Below the pieces are notes generated by a model, which saw only the letters and a program-made list of their open reading frames with translations, did not search any database and was not told the DNA's origin. A stretch of DNA of 32,449 nucleotides, taken from the NCBI GenBank assembly GCA_031292755.1, contig JARLGM010000072.1:1-32449 (forward strand), given 5' to 3'. The position numbers and the translations under genes are program-made. Of this stretch, positions 25,243-32,449 are shown one piece after another; the stretch's first letter is position 1, and every line of letters starts with the position of its first letter. Origin of the DNA: Candidatus Sulfopaludibacter sp. GTDB taxonomy: Bacteria; Acidobacteriota; Terriglobia; Bryobacterales; Bryobacteraceae.

Positions 25243-26283
25243 ATGCGCACTCTGACTCTATTCCTCCTGATTGCCCTTTCCGCCCTTGCCCAGAAACCCA
25301 CCTTCACCGTGGGCTGGAGCGTGTATGCCGGATGGACCCCCTATTTCTACATGAACAAGGCCGGGATCCTTCGCAAATGGGCTGACAAGTACGGCATCGC
25401 CATCAAGGTCCAACGCTTCGATTACGCTCCTTCGCTGGATGCCTTCGTCGCCAGGAACATCGACGCCTGCGCCATGACCAACATGGAAGCGCTCGATATG
25501 CCCGCCGCCTCCGGCGTGCCGACCACTGTAGTCCTGATCGGCGACTACTCCAACGGCAACGACGCCTTGCTGGTGCGCAACAATCTGCAGCTCAAGGACC
25601 TCACCGGCAAGAAACTGCTCCTGGTCCAGAAGACCGTCTCCGAATACCTCTACGACCGCGCCATGACCCTGAACGGGCTGCGCGAACAGATCAAGCGCGT
25701 GCGCCTCATCAACACCTCCGATTCCGATATCGCCAACGCCTTCATGGGCGATACTTCCGCGTCCGCCGTGGTCACCTGGAAGCCCATGGTGTCCCTGCTC
25801 CTCAAGCAGAAGGGCGTCACCTCGCTCTTCAATTCCTCGCAGATTCCCGGCGAAATTATGGATCTCACCGTGGTCCGTACCGATGTCTTGAATCGTTCCG
25901 ACGGCTCCGGCCAGAAGTTCGCCAAAGCCCTTACCGGCGCCTGGTTCGAGATGCTCTCCCAGATGTCCAACGACAAGATACTGGCCGCCATAGCCGAAGG
26001 ATCGCAGGACACCCTGGCGTCTTACAAAGAGCAGCTCTCCACTACCAAAATGTTCTACACGCCGCAGTCCGCCGTGGCCTTCGGCACTTCCCCCGACCTG
26101 AAACAGAAAATGGCGCTGGTCCGCCAGTTCTGCTTCGACCACGGCCTTCTCGGCGCCAACACCAAATCCGTTGACGACGTAGCCATTCGTTACCCCGACA
26201 CCACCATCCAGGGCAAAACCGACCGCGTCCGGCTGGTCTTCGACCTGAATTACATGCAGATGGCCGACCAAGGGAAGTTGTGA
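25243..26283 (+). CDS. ABC transporter substrate-binding protein (urea carboxylase-associated type)
   Basis: 346 residues. Signal peptide about 1-17 (Leu-Ile-Ala-Leu-Ser-Ala-Leu-Ala-Gln), then a NitT/TauT-like periplasmic binding protein: VGWSVYAGWTPYFYMNKAGIL, CAMTNMEALDMPAASGV, LVQKTVSEYLYDRA, then VTWKPMVSLLL. It fits the type found beside urea carboxylase genes. The ligand is unproven; guanidine, urea or a guanidino compound is inferred from context. The gap before it (25128-25242) contains TAGAAT and a palindrome CCACGTGG but no clear full promoter, so it may be read from the upstream transcript or partly from its own start. Confidence 0.9.
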   Translation: MRTLTLFLLIALSALAQKPTFTVGWSVYAGWTPYFYMNKAGILRKWADKYGIAIKVQRFDYAPSLDAFVARNIDACAMTNMEALDMPAASGVPTTVVLIGDYSNGNDALLVRNNLQLKDLTGKKLLLVQKTVSEYLYDRAMTLNGLREQIKRVRLINTSDSDIANAFMGDTSASAVVTWKPMVSLLLKQKGVTSLFNSSQIPGEIMDLTVVRTDVLNRSDGSGQKFAKALTGAWFEMLSQMSNDKILAAIAEGSQDTLASYKEQLSTTKMFYTPQSAVAFGTSPDLKQKMALVRQFCFDHGLLGANTKSVDDVAIRYPDTTIQGKTDRVRLVFDLNYMQMADQGKL

Positions 26284-26284
26284 C

Positions 26285-27121
26285 ATGTCCTTCGCACTGA
26301 TTCACGCCAAGCCGGGCCGCACCTGGTCCACGCTCCTCTCCTGGACTCTGTTTGCCGCCGGCATCGCCGCCTACTTTTACGTTTCCCAGGCGCGCCACCG
26401 CGCTAACCCGGAAGACCGCGTGATGCCTACCGTTACCCAAATGGTGCGCGGCATGTACGCCGCCGCCATGCAGCCCGCCGAAGACGATGAGCAGCAGGTC
26501 AGCGGCAAATTCTTCAGCAGCATGCTCTGGAAAGATACCAAGGCCACGTCGCGCCGCTTCTTCTACAGCATGATTCTGCTCTTTCCCGCGGTCCTGCTGG
26601 GCCTGCATATGGGCCTGTTCCCATACGCCGGCGCTTTCTTCCTGCGCTTCGTCCTCTTCTTCGACAAGATCGTAGCGCTCTCCCTGCTGCCCATCCTCTT
26701 CATCGCCTTTGGCATCGATGAACTGGCCAAAGTCATGCTGATCGTGATCGGCGTGACTCCCACCATCATCCTCGATACCTTCAACCTCACGCGCGGAGTG
26801 CCCGCCGAGCAGACCGTCAAAGCCTTCACACTGGGCGCGGGCGATTTCGACGTGGCTTACCGCGTGGTGCTCAAGCAGATTGCCCCGCGCGTCCTCAACA
26901 GCATCCGGCTCAATCTCAAAGCCGTGATGCTCTTCCTCTTCGCCGGCGAAATGATCGCGTCCACCGACGGCCTGGCCTACCGCATCGCGCTGCTCCGCCG
27001 CCACATGGGCATGGACGTCATCATCCCTTATGTGCTCTGGGTGGCCCTGCTTCTCTTCCTGGTCGATTACGGCATGCGCCTGCTCAATCGCATGCTGCAC
27101 CCGTGGTTCCGGGAGTCCTGA
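26285..27121 (+). CDS. ABC transporter permease
   Basis: 278 residues starting one base after the binding-protein stop (TGACATG). About six membrane helices: one near 17-37, then five from about 92 to 265 (SMILLFPAVLLGLHMG, ALSLLPILFIAFGI, VMLIVIGVTPTIIL, AVMLFLFAGEMI, VLWVALLLFLVDYG). The coupling loop VKAFTLGAGDFDVAYRVVL is the EAA-type motif that contacts the ATPase. A soluble stretch between helix 1 and helix 2 (about 38-90) is longer than usual for NitT/TauT permeases. Works as a dimer in the inner membrane with the neighbouring subunits. Confidence 0.9.
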   Translation: MSFALIHAKPGRTWSTLLSWTLFAAGIAAYFYVSQARHRANPEDRVMPTVTQMVRGMYAAAMQPAEDDEQQVSGKFFSSMLWKDTKATSRRFFYSMILLFPAVLLGLHMGLFPYAGAFFLRFVLFFDKIVALSLLPILFIAFGIDELAKVMLIVIGVTPTIILDTFNLTRGVPAEQTVKAFTLGAGDFDVAYRVVLKQIAPRVLNSIRLNLKAVMLFLFAGEMIASTDGLAYRIALLRRHMGMDVIIPYVLWVALLLFLVDYGMRLLNRMLHPWFRES

Positions 27122-27126
27122 CTGCC

Positions 27127-27897
27127 ATGCCTCTGATCCAGATCCACGACGTCTCGGTCCGCTACACGTCGCCCGTGTTGAGCGGCATCGATATCGAGAT
27201 CGAAGAAGGCGAATTCGTCTGTGTGCTGGGCCAGACCGGCTGCGGCAAATCGACGCTGCTCCGCCTGATCCTCGGCTCCGAAAAGCCAGCCTCCGGACGC
27301 ATCCTGGTGGACGGCATCGAACATCATCAGCCCGATCGCACGCGCGGCTATGTCCCCCAAAAATACTCGCTGTTCCCGGATAAAACTGTCCTCGATAACA
27401 TTACCTTCGGCCCCGAAGTCTCAGAGTTCAACCTGTTCGGCCGCTGCACTCCCCGGTTCTACCGGCGGCGCCGCGAATTGCGCGCCCAGGCGTTCGACTA
27501 CCTGCGCCGCATCGGACTGCGCGCCGAAGATGCCCGCAAGTATCCCGACCAACTCTCGGGAGGCATGCAGCAGCGCGTGGCCATCGCCCAGGCGCTCATC
27601 ACCAGGCCGCAGATCCTCCTCATGGACGAAGCCTTCAGCGCCCTCGACCCCGGCACCCGCCGCGACATGCAGCAGTTGATCCGCGACCTCTGGCAGGCCA
27701 CCGGCACCACCATTCTCTTCGTCACCCACAATACGCGCGAAGCCCTGCGCCTTGGGACGCGCGTCATCGTGCTCGCCAGAGAATCCGCCGGTCAAGGCTC
27801 CCGCGTGATGCTGGATCTGCCGGTTCCCGAACCCTGCCACGAGCACGAAATCCCCCGCCTCATCGACCGCCTGGAGACGGTCCAGGCGGTGGCGTAG
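27127..27897 (+). CDS. ABC transporter ATP-binding protein
   Basis: 256 residues. Walker A GQTGCGKST, Q-loop VPQKYSLFPDKTV, signature LSGGMQQRVAIAQAL, Walker B ILLMDEAFSALDP, switch His in FVTHNTREAL: all intact. Start chosen at ATG 27127 because GGGAG lies about 10 bases upstream and the sequence begins Met-Pro-Leu-Ile-Gln-Ile; the in-frame GTG at 27103 is inside the permease gene. The gap to the permease is five bases. Powers import of the operon's substrate. Its stop lies six bases from the stop of the opposing gene. Confidence 0.93.
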   Translation: MPLIQIHDVSVRYTSPVLSGIDIEIEEGEFVCVLGQTGCGKSTLLRLILGSEKPASGRILVDGIEHHQPDRTRGYVPQKYSLFPDKTVLDNITFGPEVSEFNLFGRCTPRFYRRRRELRAQAFDYLRRIGLRAEDARKYPDQLSGGMQQRVAIAQALITRPQILLMDEAFSALDPGTRRDMQQLIRDLWQATGTTILFVTHNTREALRLGTRVIVLARESAGQGSRVMLDLPVPEPCHEHEIPRLIDRLETVQAVA

Positions 27898-27903
27898 AGC
27901 GCC

Positions 27904-28671
27904 TCACCGACTGCTTGCGGAATTTGCCGGCCAAGCGGGGCTCACCAACTCCGTGCGCCAGGTCGGGCCGCCCTCAAACAACGGACCCTCCGATTTCAGG
28001 AACGTGGGGAAGCTTCCCGGCAGAATCCACACCTGCGTATCCGGCGGCTGTTTTCCCACCAGCGGAGCCACCACACCGCGCAAGCCTCCGATGTCCACCT
28101 TGATGTTGTACCGCGTGGCCTTATGGCTGGCGCCGCCGGTCACGAATGAGTCCTCGCCTTGGGCTGTAATCAGAAGCTTCACCAGCAGCGGCTTGGGGGT
28201 GGCGACGAACATGGATAGTTCGGCTGGTTGCGATCCCGGTCCCAGATTCTTGAGTAAAACCGGCACCATGCCGTTTGCCAGATCGGGTGGAAGATCCAGG
28301 TGCGTGGTCTCCGTCTTGTCTCCGGCGCGGACCGTCACCATGCCGGTCAGGCCATCGACCGAGACATCCATGGGGTGTTTAAACACCGGTCCCTTCTGCA
28401 CGAGGTGGTCGCTCAGCAGCCGGAAATGACCCCGCTGCGAAAACACCGCCGTTTCGTCTTGCACAGACCCGTCTTTGAAGCGAAAAACCAGACGGTTGGT
28501 AACGCGATCGCCCTTAGCCACCTGCAGGGATTCGCCATCGGCCACCAGGGCGCCATCCAACGTCCGCAAAACCAGGAATCCGTGGACCACACCCTCCAGG
28601 TGCCTCACGGCTACGGGCTCGCCCCACAGAGACGCCAGCACGCAGGTAAGTAGGCAATAATTCCGAATCAC
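27904..28671 (-). CDS. exported protein of unknown function, about 255 aa
   Basis: The frame is open from 28749, but the first 26 codons look non-coding; the GTG at 28671 yields a signal-peptide-like start (Val/Met-Ile-Arg-Asn-Tyr-Cys-Leu-Leu-Thr). No ribosome site supports it, so the start is tentative. The mature part is beta-rich: HLEGVVHGFLVLRTLDG, RLVFRFKDGSVQDETAVF, GHFRLLSDHLVQKGP, and a C-terminal stretch ending PAWPANSASSR. I recognise no named family. It probably acts in the periplasm. It is downstream of receptor 3 on the same strand (143 bases apart). Confidence 0.65.
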   Translation of the reverse strand: MIRNYCLLTCVLASLWGEPVAVRHLEGVVHGFLVLRTLDGALVADGESLQVAKGDRVTNRLVFRFKDGSVQDETAVFSQRGHFRLLSDHLVQKGPVFKHPMDVSVDGLTGMVTVRAGDKTETTHLDLPPDLANGMVPVLLKNLGPGSQPAELSMFVATPKPLLVKLLITAQGEDSFVTGGASHKATRYNIKVDIGGLRGVVAPLVGKQPPDTQVWILPGSFPTFLKSEGPLFEGGPTWRTELVSPAWPANSASSR

Positions 28672-28814
28672 GCCAGGGAGTGAGCAATCAGAGGGCCGGA
28701 CCGTCACTTTCGCTTTGATGCTCGCCGTCCATTCCGGCCAACGTTCCACGGCGCAGCATCCCGACAGAGGCGCGAAGCTCCGTCACACTCCCAATTGAGC
28801 TGCATGGGCTAAAG

Positions 28815-31800
28815 CTAAAACTCGAACCGCGCAGCGAACTGAAGGACGCGAGCCGCCGTGCCGTTCAGCGTCGAAGTGATCTCACCGAATGTCGTGGGAT
28901 TTGCCATGTTCAGCGACGGGGTCCCGAAATTCTCGTGATTGAGCAGGTTGTACGCTTCGGCACGCACTTGAAGGTGCATCGTTTCCTTGTGCAGGCGGAA
29001 GAATTTGCTTACCGCCAGGTCGTCGTTCCACATCTTCAGTCCGCGGAACATCCCGCGCGTGCCCACTTGCCCCGGATACCCGGCCACCATTGAATTCACC
29101 GCGCTGGGGTTGGCGAAAATGCTTGGCACTCCGGTGTTGTCGAAAGTAAACCCGTTGGCCGGGAGCGGCGAGCCCGGCCTCACGATGCAGTACGCCGAGA
29201 TATCGTAGTTCACGTTGTACACGCCGGAATCCGAGCAGGTCAGGGGCAGCCCTGTCCGGAACGAGTACAGCGTGCTGACCTGCCAGCCGCCCACGGCGTA
29301 GTCCAGCCATGTGGGCATGCGGCCCAGCACTGCCTTCCCCCTGCCGACCGGCAGGTCCACCACGGCGTCCGCGGTGATGGTGTGGCGCGCGTCAAAATCC
29401 GAAGGGCCGCGGAACGCGTTGGGGTTGAATGCGTCCTGCAACGCCGCGCCGCCTGCGGTCTCCGATGCCGAACCGTTGTCCAGGCTGTGCGAAAAGGTGT
29501 AGTTGAAGTCGTAGCCCCATCCATGAGTGACCGGCCGGCGAATTACGATGGTAGCCGCGTGATAAGCTGCCTTCCCGGCGTTCACGTAAGCGTCCAGGCC
29601 GGAATTTTGCAGGGGGAAAAATGTGTTGCACCCGTAGACCGCGATGCACCCGCCGCCAGTCTGACGGATGCGGTCCATGTCATTCAGACCGTCCAGAAAG
29701 CTGCCCGAGTAATTGCCGAATACATCGTAAAAGAAGTTAGCGCTGGCGCTGCCGGCGATGTATCGGTTCTGAGCGCCGGGGAATATATTGCTGAAGAACG
29801 GCTGATTCGGCACCAGGTTGGGGTTCGCCTTCACCTGCGCGGGGGTGACGCCGTTATTGAAGAGCTGCGCCAACACCGTGCTGGCTTGTAACCAGGATTG
29901 CCCCGACTTCGGATCGGTGAACTTAGTCATAGGCTGGGCGAAATCCTGGTTCAGAATTCCGCGGTGCGACAGCCGGCCAGCGTATCCCAGCTCCAGGCTC
30001 ATGCCGTGCGGCAGCGGCCGCGCATAGTTGGCGTTGATCACGTAAGAGTAGGGCGCCTTCAAATCGCTGGCCACGCCGCTGAACGTAGTGAATCCGCCCT
30101 GAATCACCGGAGGCGTATAAGGAAACGCTCCGCCGCCCGAGGCCGGCAGCGTGGGCAGGGCGCTCCCGGAGTAACGGAACGCCGTGGTGAAGTTTGTATT
30201 CACCGGCTGGGCCACCGTGGTCGCCAGGCCGGGAGAACCGGACGATGCGAATTTGGCCACCATCGCGCTGCCATAGTGATCGTAAACAATGGCGCCGCCG
30301 GAACGCAGCACACTCCCCTTGCCTAGAATCTTCTCGATCATACTGCCGGATTCGGGCGAATACGCCAGGCTGACCCGGGGCGCGAAGTCCTTCGTATCGG
30401 CGGGATAGTAACCCGGACGACCGTTCACCGGTCCGCCCAAGCCGTAAGTGATCATCGAGCTTGGCAGGGCGTAGGCCGGAATTCCCAGTAACTGGCCGCC
30501 GTTGCGCTCGGCAAAGAACTGGCTGAGCGAGGTCTGCGGCACCACCTCCACGCCATTTTTCTCGAACGGAACGCCGAACAGCGAGTATCTCAGCCCGTAG
30601 TTCACCGTGAAGTTCCGCTTCCATTTAAAGCTATCCTGCACGTATCCTTCGTATTCATGCGCGGCGAAGTTAGTAGTTACCGGTTGGCCGAAAGGAATCG
30701 CCGAGCCATCCTTGCCGAAGTTGTAAGTCGTGCCGAACTGATTGACCAGCCCGAGCAGCGCGCCGAAGGCATTCGTTACGTTGGTACCGTTGGAAAGCGC
30801 GATATTGGAACCGTAGGCCGGCTGCAGGTACGCCAGCACAGCCGCGTCGATATCCGCGCCCAGGCCCAACAGCGTATTCCGGTTGAAACTGTAGTTCGGC
30901 ACATTGTTGAACGACATACGGTCGTTGTCGATGAATCGGAAATTGATTCCGAACTGCACGTTGTGGCGGCCCTTGGTCCAGGTGAGGTCGTCGGCCAGGT
31001 TAGTGGTGGGCGCATCGCGCTGGGAAGGCCGCGCCGTGGGTTGCAGCGTGGTGAAGCCGAAACTGGGGAGCACGGTCTGATTGCCAGTCGAAGAAGTTCC
31101 CAGCCGTGTGTATCCGTAAGTAGCCAGGTTCACCAGGTGGGGGTTGATCACCGCCGTGTACCGCACGGAAACGCCGCGTGAATTATCCAATGTCCGCGCA
31201 GCCGCCGCCTGCCCCGGGAACTGTGCCAGCGTCGAATCCTGTCCGGCGCCATTCAGGGTTCCGCGCACCGACAGGGTATGCCTGCCCGCGTCGTCGATGT
31301 TATAGTCCATGCGCCCGACCATCACGTGGTTGTCCAGCGTGTTCGGCGCATTGAACAGCAGTTGGTTGAAATTGAGTCCCTTGTCGGAGGCTCCCAAAGG
31401 GTTATTGCCGGCTGGATACTGCTTCATCAGGCTCAGCATGTAAGGGCTCGCCCCGATGTGCAGCGGATCGATGTTGACCACGTCCTGCGGGCTCAGCGAA
31501 ACCGTCCGCCCGTCCTTCAGCTGAACATTCACATTGCCCTGTGCGAACGAAGCTTGCGGAACCGTGGCCGTCTTGGCGGAGGCGCTGCGGTCCTTGCGGC
31601 CTTCGTAATTGAAGAAGAAAAACAGCTTGTTCTTCAGCACCGGCCCGCCCAGCGACGCGCCATACTGATTGCGGATCAGCGCGGGCCGCGGCGTGCCGGC
31701 GCGATTGCTGAACCAGTCGTTGGCCTCGGTCAGGGTGTTGCGATTGTATTCGTACACCGAACCGTGAAATTGGTTGCTGCCGCCCTTGGTCACGATGGAA

Positions 31801-32411
31801 ACCTGGCCGCCGGCCGACCGGCCCATGTCGGCGCCCACACCCGCCACGGTCGTCCGGAACTCCTGCACCGAATCGAGAGGAATCGGCAGCACCGAGTTGA
31901 ATCCGTCGGCGCCCTGGTTATCGTTTACATCCACGCCGTCCAGCAGCACGTTGTTCTGGTCGGGCCGCGAGCCCAGCACCTGGCCCGAAGCTGACACGCC
32001 CGCCTGCACGCCCAGTAGCGCCACCACGTTGCGCGTCTGCAGCGGGATCTCTTTCACCTGCGTTTCGGTGAACGGATTGCCCACCGCCGCGTTTTCCGTA
32101 TTCACCAGCGCCACTTCGGCGCTCACATTCACCGATTCGTTTACCGCGCCCAGCTCCAGCTTCACGTTCATCGTGGCCGGCGTATTCACCTGCAACAGAA
32201 TCTGAGCGTTGTGCGAGCGAAAGCCGGGCTTCTCCACGGTGACCCCGTAAGTGCCCGGCTGAAGTTGAGCCATGTTGTATTCACCCAGGGAATTGGTGAG
32301 AGTTTTCCGGATCGCGGAGGTTTCCGCGTTTTTGGCCGTTACGACAGCTTCCGGAACCGCAGCCCCCTGCGAATCGGTAATGACTCCGAGCAGACTAGTA
32401 TAACGTTTCAT
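28815..32411 (-). CDS. Oar-like TonB-dependent receptor 3, no signal peptide
   Basis: 1,198 residues. Carboxypeptidase-regulatory domain begins almost at once (LLGVITDSQGAAVPEA at residues 7-22), then the plug (EIPLQTRNVVALLGVQAG, VLLDGVDVNDNQGADG, GVGADMGRSAGGQVSIVTKGG) and a barrel ending in RFEF. Unlike receptors 1 and 2, no hydrophobic leader precedes it: the sequence starts Met-Lys-Arg-Tyr-Thr-Ser. Two in-frame stops (TGA, TAA) lie just upstream of the ATG, so no longer N-terminus is possible from this sequence. AAGG lies about 11 bases before the ATG and the region is AT-rich. Either the 5' end was lost and a new start used, or there is a sequence error near the edge. Without a leader it should not reach the outer membrane. 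Confidence 0.85.
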   Translation of the reverse strand: MKRYTSLLGVITDSQGAAVPEAVVTAKNAETSAIRKTLTNSLGEYNMAQLQPGTYGVTVEKPGFRSHNAQILLQVNTPATMNVKLELGAVNESVNVSAEVALVNTENAAVGNPFTETQVKEIPLQTRNVVALLGVQAGVSASGQVLGSRPDQNNVLLDGVDVNDNQGADGFNSVLPIPLDSVQEFRTTVAGVGADMGRSAGGQVSIVTKGGSNQFHGSVYEYNRNTLTEANDWFSNRAGTPRPALIRNQYGASLGGPVLKNKLFFFFNYEGRKDRSASAKTATVPQASFAQGNVNVQLKDGRTVSLSPQDVVNIDPLHIGASPYMLSLMKQYPAGNNPLGASDKGLNFNQLLFNAPNTLDNHVMVGRMDYNIDDAGRHTLSVRGTLNGAGQDSTLAQFPGQAAAARTLDNSRGVSVRYTAVINPHLVNLATYGYTRLGTSSTGNQTVLPSFGFTTLQPTARPSQRDAPTTNLADDLTWTKGRHNVQFGINFRFIDNDRMSFNNVPNYSFNRNTLLGLGADIDAAVLAYLQPAYGSNIALSNGTNVTNAFGALLGLVNQFGTTYNFGKDGSAIPFGQPVTTNFAAHEYEGYVQDSFKWKRNFTVNYGLRYSLFGVPFEKNGVEVVPQTSLSQFFAERNGGQLLGIPAYALPSSMITYGLGGPVNGRPGYYPADTKDFAPRVSLAYSPESGSMIEKILGKGSVLRSGGAIVYDHYGSAMVAKFASSGSPGLATTVAQPVNTNFTTAFRYSGSALPTLPASGGGAFPYTPPVIQGGFTTFSGVASDLKAPYSYVINANYARPLPHGMSLELGYAGRLSHRGILNQDFAQPMTKFTDPKSGQSWLQASTVLAQLFNNGVTPAQVKANPNLVPNQPFFSNIFPGAQNRYIAGSASANFFYDVFGNYSGSFLDGLNDMDRIRQTGGGCIAVYGCNTFFPLQNSGLDAYVNAGKAAYHAATIVIRRPVTHGWGYDFNYTFSHSLDNGSASETAGGAALQDAFNPNAFRGPSDFDARHTITADAVVDLPVGRGKAVLGRMPTWLDYAVGGWQVSTLYSFRTGLPLTCSDSGVYNVNYDISAYCIVRPGSPLPANGFTFDNTGVPSIFANPSAVNSMVAGYPGQVGTRGMFRGLKMWNDDLAVSKFFRLHKETMHLQVRAEAYNLLNHENFGTPSLNMANPTTFGEITSTLNGTAARVLQFAARFEF

Positions 32412-32449
32412 TAAAATATAACCTTATCAATCCTCTGCCAGTGCCTCGA

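Noticed and set aside
1..32449. tRNA, rRNA, CRISPR arrays, insertion sequences, phage genes, attachment sites
   Set aside because: No cloverleaf, rRNA segment, spaced direct repeats, transposase or integrase motif was seen on either strand.

Overview
The window reads as chromosomal DNA from a high-GC member of Acidobacteriota, most likely of the Solibacter/Bryobacter type. This is inferred from three very large Oar-like TonB-dependent receptors with an N-terminal carboxypeptidase-regulatory domain, from codon use rich in G/C at third positions, and from several small proteins of a kind I associate with that phylum. No rRNA, tRNA, CRISPR array, IS element or phage gene was seen, and no intergenic stretch exceeds 300 bases.

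Layout. Bases 1-151 hold the possible end of an upstream gene and an inverted-repeat element built on CACGGAG units. 152-3226 (-) is the first TonB-dependent receptor. 3442-3621 (-) is a 59-residue zinc-ribbon protein lying antisense to the spurious 5' extension of a proline dehydrogenase (3685-4593, +). 4662-10895 (+) is a compact envelope cluster: two small membrane proteins, a PBP1B-type peptidoglycan synthase, an exported TPR protein and a TPR lipoprotein. A small conserved hypothetical gene follows at 10918-11286. 11323-15162 (-) is the second receptor. 15310-16752 (+) is an unusual HAD phosphatase-HerA-type ATPase fusion, followed by a methyltransferase that meets a small exported protein tail to tail with no spacer.

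The most interesting locus is 17782-18378 (-). It encodes an AhpD/CMD-family peroxidase-related enzyme whose reading frame is interrupted by a single in-frame TGA, exactly where the family has the second, peroxidatic cysteine of its CxxC motif. A compact hairpin with an AGGU loop starts 11 nt after the TGA, as a bacterial SECIS element should. I read this as a selenoprotein, not a broken gene.

Divergent from it, 18531-27897 (+) is a tightly overlapping operon: UAAP1, UAAP2, urea carboxylase-type enzyme and allophanate hydrolase, then a three-gene ABC importer. Databases usually call this urea degradation, but UAAP1/UAAP2 are now known as carboxyguanidine deiminase. The set therefore most plausibly imports guanidine (or a related compound) and degrades it to ammonia and CO2. 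The 5' leader (about 18435-18530) has three hairpins, including one before a T-run and one holding the Shine-Dalgarno sequence. I could not match it to a known guanidine riboswitch class.

The window ends with an unknown exported protein (27904-28671, -) and a third TonB-dependent receptor (28815-32411, -) that has lost, or never had, its signal peptide.
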